In this document: positions 1 through 9,987 of the stretch, one piece after another
How the letters are laid out: every line of letters begins with the position of its first letter
Position numbering within the stretch: position 1 is the stretch's first letter
Assembly: GCF_033568475.1 (NCBI RefSeq)
Contig: NW_027331831.1
Coordinates: 8,370,001-8,434,000 of the forward strand
Direction: 5' to 3'
Length of the DNA stretch: 64,000 bases
Origin: Henckelia pumila
Taxonomy: Eukaryota > Streptophyta > Magnoliopsida > Lamiales > Gesneriaceae
Program-made: the position numbers and the translations under genes
The notes under the pieces: generated by a model
The model's database searches: none
Told to the model about the DNA's origin: nothing
What the model saw: only the letters and a program-made list of their open reading frames with translations

Positions 1-17
1 CAATCTAATCTTAACAG

Positions 18-724
18 AGTTCTTGACTCTATCAGTCCAGCAAGCATACACACTGAACACTCATATCGGTCGGCTGAAACTCCCCGTCACGTGCATGCCA
101 GTCTTCCCCGGCCTCAGCATATTCCTACTGCTGTCGCTGTACTACTCCGTATTCGTCCCAGTTTCCAGGCGAATCACCGGTCATCCACACGGCGCCTCTC
201 AGCTTCAAAGGGTCGGCATCGGTCTAGCAGTTTCGATCCTATCGGTGGCCGTGGCCGCCATCTTCGAGAGTTATAGACGACATTACTCCATACAACATGG
301 CTACGATGCCAGTTTCTTGACTCCAATGCCGAAACTGAGCGCGTACTGGCTCTTGATCCAGTACTGCCTCATAGGGATTGCCGAGGTGTTTTGCATCGTG
401 GGATTGCTCGAATTCCTGTATGAAGAGGCTCCAGACGCCATGAGAAGTATAGGATCCGCATACGCTGCAGTTGCCGGGGGATTGGGTTGCTTCGGAGCCA
501 CCATATTGAACAACATCGTGAAAGCAGCGACAGGGGACGCAGAGCAAGGGAGACCCTCGTGGCTGGCACAGAACATAAATACAGGCAGATTTGATTACTT
601 TTACTGGCTTCTTACGGTCTTGAGTGTCGTAAATTTCTGTGTATTCTTGTACGCAGCACGTAGGTATCAATACAGAACAAAAGAAGTGTCGGAAACCAAG
701 GAGCAAGCAACAAATGGGATGTAG
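18..724 (+). CDS. NPF3.1: NPF3.1-like nitrate/nitrite transporter, 3' exon (partial)
   Basis: This is the last exon of an NRT1/PTR (NPF, POT superfamily) proton-coupled transporter; the upstream exons lie outside the window. The first 17 bases end in TTAACAG, a splice acceptor, and the frame is open from there to a TAG at 722-724, giving about 235 residues. Family signatures are visible: QQAYTLNTHIG near the start, the ASQLQRVGIGL segment before a transmembrane helix, YWLLIQYCLIGIAEVF, and the LEFLYEEAPDAMRS(I)GSA block typical of NPF proteins. Several hydrophobic helices follow each other and the tail is short, polar and charged. The wording is closest to what I remember of Arabidopsis NPF3.1, which moves nitrite, nitrate and gibberellin. 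The subfamily is fairly sure; the substrate is inferred from the family. Confidence 0.88.
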
Positions 725-1774
725 GCAGAGCATGGCACATAGCCTAGCGCTTTTCAGGTGTTGAGTATATGATTCATACATACATACTTACAACAGCCAT
801 CTTATGTTGTAGCTTTAAAAGTTTTAGTGCTCACCACTTTTCTCAGATATTTCCAAAAGAATGATAAAATAAAAAGAAGGTTTATGCTACATGGACATGC
901 AATTGGCACTCACGAAAACATTTTTATTGGGATAATTTTGTAATTTCAAAAACGGTGTGTAACCGTGCAGCATTTTCTTAAAAAGAATGTTACAAGGCCA
1001 TCACAAACATCAAGTTATTGGCTTTTTAATTAATAAAATAGAAATAAAGATCAAGGACACGGTTTAGAAAATCTTTGACCAGCAAATTAAGGGAAGGGCC
1101 CAACTATTCATCGACTTCCTGAGTCGATGCCTGACCAAGTTAATGATAGTATGACACAAGTTGGCATATTATTCTGTGTCTTAAATAGTCCAGGCAAATA
1201 AATGAGTAAAATTCCAAGAGAGCAAAAGCAAGTACATACTCCAAAGAGGCAAAGACCCCATACAACATAGCTATACCATGGAATCATATAAAGAGCCTAA
1301 GTATAGAGTGTAAACCTAATTTTTTGGGTAATTAACGTAGACATATACTTTTGCTTTTGCTTTAGGTAATTAATGTAAACCCATATATAAAGTTAATTAT
1401 CTCTTTTGCTATTGATAATGATACATAAAATGTGGTCCCTTCCTCTCGTCAAATTAGAGGCAATCCTATACCTTTAGCTAGGCCCAACTCCATAGTGGGC
1501 TCGTTTCATTATATAGGCTTTGGTCCAATTTTGACCCGTGTCTCATGAACCTAAATCTTTCCTTTGTTCTATTCGACTTTTTTTTACAAGTTTTATTTAA
1601 AAGTATATAAAATGATACTACATAGTACATATACATCAACATTACATAACAAAAACTAAATACCAAAATTAAAATTTTCTACACAAAATATAAAATGTTG
1701 CGATATAATAGCAAAATCTCACGATATAAACGACATACACGATATTATATATTTGTATGTGTCTTTAACATTAT

Positions 1775-1809
<35 letters not shown>

Positions 1810-2180
1810 CAGTTTTTTAATATTTGGACATAATAATTATGAGTTTTTTTAATTGTTTTTTTTAAAAAAAATCTCATAAATCATATACTACAAAAAAAAA
1901 AAAAAAAAACATGATTTAAATAAATCTCAAGAAGATAGTTTGAAATTGTCTACTAGTATTTAACTAACTAATTCTCAATCAATTTGGTGAAGCCTTAATG
2001 AATTTTACAAAAATACCGTAAATTCTCATTTTCTTTTAACTTCGACAGTTAACGAACAACATGGTTTATAATTTTTTTTGAAATCTAACTTCTCCGCAAA
2101 CTGATTATATTGAACAAACACTCCCTAAGTTTTTTTTTTAATTCGCGTTGCTAGGGGTTCTCTAATTTTGAAAATTTTGT
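725..2180. other. Intergenic, A/T-rich, no gene seen
   Basis: This stretch holds the 3' flank of the transporter gene (AATAAA-like motifs near 865-875), then A/T-rich DNA with a (TA)n run at about 1779-1806 and poly-A/poly-T tracts. No open frame with family character is seen on either strand. A diverged MITE copy lies inside it. Confidence 0.6.
1604..1790. mobile_element. Diverged MITE, same family as the one at 18.23 kb
   Basis: The core at about 1701-1728 (GATATAATAGCAAAATCTCA plus CGATATA) is identical to 18342-18368 inside the well-bounded MITE at 18234-18425. The flanks contain a weak inverted repeat (ATACATCAACATTA on the left, TTTAACATTATT on the right). Ends and target-site duplication are not clear, so the limits are approximate. 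Confidence 0.4.
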
Positions 2181-2424
2181 TAAGGATAAGCTAAAAAGTA
2201 GAGCTGTCAAGATGGCCGTCCCACCCCGAACCACGACCCGTTTGAGTTGACCCGTATAGGCCCACCTCTAAACGGGCCATAAAAACAAAACCCCGCCCCG
2301 CCCCAAGTTGCTGTCTAGACGGGTCAACCCGCCAATATTTTTTAAAAAAAAATTCAAAAAACAACATTAGTATTTGAAATCGAAAAATATATATAAAAAA
2401 TGTTACACAATAACCAATAATAAA

Positions 2425-5139
2425 TGTAACACCCAGTATTTTTAGTACGTAAATTTGCATGCATAATTAGGAATTTTATTTATTTAAAATTTTAGATTAT
2501 GGGTTAAATAATTATGTGAAATTAATTGTGCATGTTTTAAGTTATTTTTAAGCATTTAACCCATAATTAGTGATTTTCATGATTTATGAAAATTTAATTA
2601 TTTTATTGCGTAGACGGGACCGTGGACGGACGAGATGACAACTTTCTACCCAAATTATTTTATGAGTCTTTTAGGAGCCCGAAAATATTATTTTGAGTTT
2701 TATTTCCACAAAATTATCAGTATTTAATTTTATATATTTTTAGAAGTCCGTTTTTATCCAAATTTAGCCAAAATATTGACTTTTAATTACCTTTAAAATT
2801 CCCTAAAATTAATATTCGGGATTTTAATTAGTTATCAGATTTTTTTAAATTTTATTTGGAGTTTTAAGTTGTATATTTTATATATATAACATCTTATATT
2901 TAATTTAATTATCCTAAACCTTATTTTATTCTAATTACCCTAAACCTACCCCAAAATCCTACGCTCAAAACTCCCAGCTGCCAACCCCACCTCTCCTTCA
3001 TCTTCTTCAGTCGGTTTTAGCTCCAAGCCTCCATTGTTGAATGATTTTTCAAGCTCCAAGTTGGTTGTCATCGCCCCGTTGTCCCAGAATCGTCATCTAC
3101 GCCTTCTTCTTTTCATTCTACGATGCAAGGCATGTTTCCTTCCTTTATTTCGCACCTTTTCAGTAAATATATTTGTATGTGTGTGTTTGCATCAGGATAA
3201 TTTTCGATCAAAGTTTTGCACAAACATGGATTGAATTTTCGAACTTTTGTTTGTAAGCGCATGGTTTGCTTGGGTTTTTTTTCATCATCTCACGTTTTTA
3301 TTTTAGCATGGGCGTGTATGGCTGCTAGGCCAAGATTCATGGATGTCCTAGGGTCAGACTTGGGCTAGTCGATCGGTTAAGGTTGGAGAAGGGCTGGAAC
3401 GAAACAAATCGAATTCTGTCATGGGTGGCTCGCACAGGTTCTGGGGCTGTGGGAGAATGCTTCGTTCTCCCTTCTCCGGGCATGATTTTGGGTAAGGTTT
3501 GTTGAGATGTTGGCTAAGTTTTGCAAGTGGTTTCACGATTTTTGGTGGTCGGAGCGAGTGGCACGATCGAAAACGCTGCCACTGCTCCTACCTGCGCGCG
3601 AATAGAGTATAGCCATGGTGTAGAGCTTCGTGTGAGGGCTGTAGGTAACGGTTTGGGCGGGTTCTTACCTTGTTGGAAACATCTTGAGGTGGGCTAGGTG
3701 TATGGGGTGGTGCTTCGGCCAGGGGTGGCCGGAGCACGGCGGCAACAGCCATGGAAGGCTGCTGCGCGCAAGACCGAACAGAATTGGGAAAAGGAAGTAA
3801 GGGTTCGGGTTTATGGTTTTTAAGTTGGGTCCGGGTTGGGTCTTGAGTCCGGGTCGGTTCCAATAAGTCATGGGTCATGTCTAGTGGGTTCGGGTCAGGG
3901 TTAAGTTAGTCGGGCTCTGGTATTTTTATTTTTAAGTTATTATTTAGTTTAAGTGTTTAATTGGGCTTGATTAAGTAATTAAATTAAGTGGGCTATCCAA
4001 AAATATTTTATTGGGCTTGAATTAATTATTTGGGCTTAAATGTAAGTTAATGGGGTTAAGTTGAGTTATTGGGCCAGTCTCAGTGTTAATGGGCCATATT
4101 TTTAAGTAAATGAGCTTAAGTGTTTAGGGCCAGCAGTTCAGTACAATCCCATGAAAAAAAAAATAGCATGTGTCCTGAATATATATTTAATTATTTTATG
4201 CATGGAAGTTATTTCAAGTACTTATTATTTATTATGAAAATTAAATTAAATATATATGAAGGACACACTTTTTATTTAAGTACATGCATTCATGAAATAA
4301 TTTTTATGGCATGATTTAATGTTAAGGTTGAGCCAGAAAATAATTTTATGTTGGAAGTTGAAGTAGTGTGACAATTTAAGGGAGACAAGTCCTCATATGT
4401 TAAGGGTAGTTTACTACCAGTAAGAGGTGATTCGTCACCGCCGCGTACGTTGGTTTTAAGAGACTGATCAATTGAACCATTTAAGTTTAAGGTTACACTA
4501 TGGATATGACCATGCGATGTTAGAAAAAGTTATGCTCAACATTGTTTATGTATGTATTATATGATTATAATTAAGATCAAGTTTAAGCAAGATTTTGAGT
4601 TATGATTCATGATTTTTAAGCATGCCCATTCATGTATATGTTATGTATTAGTATTCCAGTTATTTAAATTATTTTAAATCCTTGTTATGTTAGCATGTTG
4701 GGCCTCTAGACTCACTACACTTATATGGTGCAGGTGAGTATGTAGAGGATGATGTAGTACCTACCGGCGGTGAGGACGTATGAGCAGATATGCAGTGATC
4801 CCCCGCGGCCGTTTTCTGAGTCATCATGAATATTTCAAGAATTTTAAACTCTGTTTCTTATTTATTACTTTTAGGTCTTTTCAGTGGTGAATTTTAGTAT
4901 TATTTTCATTAAATAATTTTATTGCATGCAAACTTCTAAGTTAATTGTTTTGACGGTATTTTTAGTAAGTTTGACTCAGATGTTCAAGTAAGAAATGTTG
5001 TATTTTATTTATGTTATTTTTAAATCTGTTTATTTTGTGCATATATGTATGGGCATGTATGTACATGTATTTTACTTAGTATTATAAAAAAAAATAAAAA
5101 AATTCCGCATACGTTATTTTAGAATATTTGGTCGTTTCA
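2425..5139 (+). repeat. 5' LTR of the gypsy element (2715 bp)
   Basis: It starts TGTAACACCC and ends GGTCGTTTCA, the same as the 3' copy at 9988-12717. TATA-like runs lie near 2879-2888 and an ACCCTAAACC telo-box-like word at about 2938. It contains no credible coding frame: open frames within it recur in the 3' LTR only because the LTRs are copies. Confidence 0.95.
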
Positions 5140-5141
5140 AT

Positions 5142-5154
5142 TGGTATCAGAGCC
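5142..5154 (+). other. Primer binding site, initiator tRNA-Met type
   Basis: TGGTATCAGAGCC lies two bases after the 5' LTR. It is the classic complement of the 3' end of plant initiator methionine tRNA and is used to prime minus-strand DNA synthesis. Confidence 0.93.
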
Positions 5155-5342
5155 GCGTTCTTGGAGGGGTCATCACTGCTATGCGAGCTCAGAAATCCAC
5201 GCTATCGGTCTGTAAGTTTTAATTGCTTTTAGTATGATTTAGTAGTATCCTGTTTAAGACTTAAGCATTTATGTTAGCAAAAAATCTTTAAGTACTTAGT
5301 TATGCATGTCGATTTACGTAAAAAAATATGTGGTGGTGTAGA

Positions 5343-6360
5343 ATGCCTCCGAGACCAGTGAATAGGCGTGGAGGATCCCCACCTCCGCAAAACCCTCTAT
5401 CAGCATTGGAACAGGCCAATGCAAACATGATGGCTGGGATTACTGCTCTGTTGGAGCAGCAGGCAGCACGTCCGAGACTGTCCCATGATGAGGACGTGGC
5501 GGAGAGGTTCCAGAAGAAGGGACCTAAGGAGTTCGCAGGTGCCACAGATCCACTCATTGCTGAGGGGTGGATCCATTCTTTGGAGAGCATCTTTGCTTAC
5601 ATGGGTTTGACTGATGCGGACAAGGTGAGGTGCGCAGTGTACATGCTGAAGGGTGATGCAGACTTATGGTGGGAGAGTGCATCACGGGGAGTGAATCTGA
5701 CTACTTTGCGATGGACAGACTTCCGGAGGATGTTTTTCTCCAAGTATTCACTGAAGACATGCGCAGTAGCATGATTCAAGATTTCATGAGTCTCCGACAG
5801 GAAGACAAGACAGTTGTGGAGTACATCCGACAGTTCGAGAGGGGCTGACAACCTTGTGCCGCTGATTGTTGACAGTGCACCTGAGAAGATGAGAAAGTTT
5901 ATTGAGGGGCTCAGGGCGGAGATCAAGCATGACGTTCGTATGGCGGACGTCCCTACTTATGAGACGGCAGTCAGTAGAACTTTGCGTTCGGAGGATGGTA
6001 GGAGAGAGATCCACAGGGAGCAGCAGGGTAAGAGGCAATTTCAGTCTAGATATCAGCGACCATCTTCGCAGCTTTCTGTGAAGAAGCAGTATACTGGGCC
6101 GTCTAAGGGCCCGAACCAGCAGAAGCCACAGCAGCAGAGACAGCAGCCTAGGGGCGGGGCTCCTAATGCTGGAGGATATCCTACTTGTCCGAAGTGCCAG
6201 AAGATGCATCCAGGACCATGTCTTCTAGGAGCGGGCGTCTGTTTTCATTGTAAGAAGCCAGGGCACCAGATGGCCAATTGCCCGAGGAAGAAGAACACTA
6301 CAGGGAGAGTGTTCGTGATGCAGGCTGAGGAGGCAGACCCAGATACCTCCTTGATCACCG
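5343..6360 (+). pseudogene. gag of the gypsy element (broken)
   Basis: The start chosen is the ATG at 5343 (MPPRP...), typical for this clade, rather than the in-frame ATG at 5328. The capsid-like retrotransposon gag domain spans the first half (key words: EGWIHSLE, YMLKGDADLWWE). A CCHC zinc knuckle (CFHCKKPGHQMANC) lies at about 6238-6279, with basic, Q-rich spacing before it. Frame is lost near 5748 (net loss of one base) and again near 5843, where the original frame resumes. The zinc knuckle is intact. Frame ends just past 6360 unless the intron-like segment that follows is removed. Confidence 0.9.
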
Positions 6361-6573
6361 GTATATCTTACCCCTAGTATTTTATGATTTCTTCCTTTGG
6401 TTAAGAATTTCGATTTCTCTTTGTGGAATAATTTGTTATTTGGGATTTTCTATGTGCATGTTATAATAGGAAACATGTTTTACTTGTGATTAGAATTAAG
6501 GGTTATTAGTGACTCATCTTTGGGGAAAAAGTTTAGTAGTAGTATGAAGTTGTTGGGATTCTTCTGCGTGCAG
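6361..6573 (+). other. Candidate spliceosomal intron between gag and protease
   Basis: The segment begins GTATAT and ends TGCAG, is 213 bp long, T-rich, and carries an in-frame TAG at 6376-6378. It falls exactly where a continuous gag-pol frame would be expected: the codon split across 6360/6574 closes in frame and the family-type residues on both sides become contiguous. See the findings for how to test it. Confidence 0.6.
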
Positions 6574-9500
6574 GGAGAATTCTAGTTGGAGGCAACTCCA
6601 TGTTTGCGTTGCTAGATTCAAGGGCTACGCATTCATTTATCTCCCTAGAGTTTATCAGACGGATAGGCATCACACCTGAGATTGCCGACAGTGGTTATGA
6701 TGTCACTATGCCATCAGGACAGATTATTTTTACCTCTAGTGTCATTCGAGAGCTGGAGTTGGAGCTGCAGGGGCACTCCATTCGCGCAGATGTAGTGGTT
6801 TTGCCGTTGAGCGGTTTTGATTTGATATTGGGTATGGACTGGTTGACAGTCAATGGAGCTTCGATTGATTTTCGTCGGAGGACAGTGTCAGTGAAACCAC
6901 CGGGAGGCGACCCGTTTACTTTTCATGCATCTCAGAGCAGTGATATTCCTCAGGTGATATCTCTTATTCAGGCGAGGAAGCTGTTGAAACGGGGTTGCCG
7001 AGGTTTCCTAGCGAGTATTGTCACGGCCTCAGAACCAGCCAGTAGATCATTATCAGAGATAGAGGTAGTTCGTGACTTTTCGGACGTCTTTCCGGAGGAT
7101 GTTGCAGGGATTCCACCAGTGAGAGAGGTGGAGTTCAATATCGACTTATTGCCAGACACTGTGCCTATCTCAAAGGCACAGTACAGACTTGCTCCTACCG
7201 ACATGAAAGAGTTGAAGGAGCAGATTCAGGAGTTATTAGAGAAAGGCTTTGTTCGTCCTAGCTTTTCTCCATGGGGAGCTCCAGTGTTGTGAAGAAGAAG
7301 GATGGCAGTATGAGACTGTGCATCGATTATCGAGAGCTCAACAGAGTCACAGTGAAGAATAAGTACCCACTGCCGAGGATAGATGACTTATTTGATCAGT
7401 TGCAGGGAGCTTCAGTGTTCTCCAAGATCGATCTGCGATCTGGTTATCATCAGCTGCGAGTTAGAGAGGCAGATGTGTCCAAGACTGCTTTCCGGACACG
7501 TTATGGGCATTACGAGTTCTTAGTAATGCCATTTGGGATGACCAATGCTCCAGCGATTTTCATGGATCTCATGAACCGGGTATTTCAGCCGTATCTTGAT
7601 CAGTTCATCATAGTCTTCATTGATGATATCTTGATCTACTCTAGGAGCGTTGAGGAGCATAGGCAGCATCTACAGACAGCCTTGCAGACTTTGAGGGAGC
7701 ATCGGTTGTATGCCAAGTTCAGCAAGTGCGAGTTTTGGCTTGAGCAGATGACATTTCTTGGCCACATTATTTCTAGAGATGAGATTGCAGTGGATCAGTC
7801 GAAGGTTGAGGCAGTGCAAAAATGGGGTATTTCGAGGAATGCTTCGGAGATTCGCAGTTTCTTGGGTTTGGCAGGATACTATAGGAAGTTCATCAAGAGT
7901 TTTTCCTCTATTGCAGTACCCTTGACTTCCTTAACCAAGAAGAATGCGAAGTTTATTTGGAGTCCAAACTGTCAGAGGAGCTTCGATCAGCTGAAGGAAG
8001 CACTCACTACCGCACCGGTGTTGGCGATGGCAGTACCACACGAGGAGTTAGTGGTATACACCGACGCGTCTAAGCTAGGTTTAGGCGCAGTACTTATGCA
8101 GTGTGGTAAGGTTATTGCTTATGCGTCGAGGCAGTTGAAGATTCACGAGCAGAACTACCCGACACATGATTTGAAGTTAGCAGCAGTGGTCTTCGCTTTA
8201 AAAATCTGGAGGCACTATCTGTATGGCGAGAAGTGCAAGATTTTCACGGATCATAAGAGCCTCAAGTACTTCTTCACTCAGAAGGAGTTAAACATGAGGC
8301 AACGGAGATGGTTGGAGTTGGTGAAGGATTACGACTGCGACATTAGCTACCATCCAGGTAAGGCTAATGTAGTGGCCGATGCTTTGAGTCGGAAGTCGAC
8401 AGTGGTATCGTGTTTGACAGTGCAGTTACCACTGCAGAGCGAGATTCAGGGGTTTGGTTTGGAGTTTTACTCGAGTGGTCATGCACCGAGCTTGTCAGTG
8501 TTGACGGTGCAGCCAGTTCTACGAGATCGGATCAGGGATGGACAGCCTACAGATGAGGAGTTACAGCGGTTGGTGCAGAGGGATGAGGCTAAGGGAAATC
8601 TTCTTTTTACTGTCAGTGATGGCATTATTCAGTACAGTGGTCGATTGTGTGTCCCGAACATTGATCAGCTGAGGACTGAGATCCTGACAGAGGCTCACAC
8701 ATCTCCGTATTCCATTCATCCAGGAAGTACGAAGATGTATAAGGATTTGCAGACTTTGTATTGGTGGCCCGGCATGAAGAGTGATATCGCACGATTCGTA
8801 TCAGAGTGCTTGACTTGTCAGCAGGTCAAGGCAGAGCATCAGCGTCTAGCAGGGCTTCTTAATCCTCTATCCATTCCGGTATGGAAGTGGGAGAACATCA
8901 CGATGGATTTCGTAGTTGGCCTTCCGAGGAGTAACAGAGGGAGCACAGCTATTTGGGTGATCGTGGATAGACTCACCAAGTCAGCTCATTTCTTGCCAGT
9001 GAGGACTACTTACTCGTTGACACAGTATGCAGAGCTTTACATCAAGGAGATTGTTAGACTGCATGGCATACCAGTGTCGATAGTATCAGACAGAGATCCG
9101 AGATTTACGTCTGCATTTTGAAAGAGTTTGCACACAGCATTGGGGACTAGACTTTTGTTCAGTACAACGTTCCATCCCCAGACAGATGATCAGTCTGAGA
9201 GAGTGATCCAGGTTCTCGAGGATCTACTGAGAGCTTGTGTCATCGAATTTCAGGGCTCGTGGGAGACTAAACTGCCATTAGTGGAGTTTACCTATAACAA
9301 CAGTTTTCAGTCGTCTATAGGTATGGCTCCTTATGCAGCATTGTACGGGAGGAGATGCAGATCTCTTGTGCATTGGGATGAGGTTGGTGAGAGGATTTTA
9401 TTGGGTCCTGAGATCGTGCAGCAGATAGCTGACATTGTGACTCAGATTCGGATCGTATGAGGACTGCTCAGAGTCGTCAGAAGAGTTATGCAGATACTCG

Positions 9501-9942
9501 ACGACGAGATTTGGAGTTCACAATAGGTGATCACGTGTTTCTGAGAGTGTCACCTATGAAGGGAGTGGTACGATTTGGCCGGAGAGGTAAGCTTAATCCG
9601 AGATATATTGGACCTTATGAGATCTTGGAGAGAGTTGGCACTTTGGCCTACCGTTTGGCCTTACCACCAGGCCTTGCGGCAGTGCACGATGTCTTTCATG
9701 TATCCATGCTTTGGAGATATGTCTCTAACCCGTCGCATGTGTTGAATTACGAGCCCTTGCAGTTGCCACCTAATCTAGTTTATGAGGAGAGGTCAGTACG
9801 GATCTTGGCTAGGGAGGAGCGGAGACTTAGGTCGCGGGTCATACCGATGGTCAGAGTCCAGTGGCTGAATCACTCGGAGGAGGAAGCTACTTGGGAGACC
9901 GAGACAGACATGAGGACTCGCTACCCGGAGTTGTTCGGGTAA
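6574..9942 (+). pseudogene. pol of the gypsy element: PR-RT-RH-INT-chromodomain (broken)
   Basis: Protease comes first, but its catalytic D-S/T-G triad reads D-S-R at about 6615-6623. Reverse transcriptase follows with the FIDD box at about 7618-7629, then RNase H (TDAS, near 8060) and integrase with an intact HHCC zinc motif (8694-8823), D-x-D region and the SDRDPRF block near 9094. The 'chromodomain' tail ends with the stop at 9940-9942. Damage: a frame shift near 7290 at the PR/RT junction, a TGA at 9119-9121 where tryptophan is expected, and a one-base loss near 9455. No active full-length polyprotein can result. Confidence 0.93.
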
Positions 9943-9973
9943 GTACTTTAATTTCGAGGACGAAATTCAAATT

Positions 9974-9986
9974 AAGGGGGGGAGAA
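9974..9986 (+). other. Polypurine tract
   Basis: AAGGGGGGGAGAA lies immediately before the 3' LTR and would prime plus-strand DNA synthesis. Confidence 0.9.
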
Positions 9987-9987
9987 T

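Noticed and set aside
239-781. 180-residue antisense frame opposite the NPF exon
   Set aside because: Shadow of the conserved transporter frame on the other strand.
3034-3234. Open frame in the 5' LTR (repeated at 10598-10819)
   Set aside because: It recurs in the 3' LTR only because the LTRs are copies, and it has no domain, composition or context of a gene.
3588-3878. Antisense 96-residue frame in the LTR, repeated at 11166-11456
   Set aside because: Proline-rich frame opposite a GC-richer LTR segment; no family resemblance and no gene signals.
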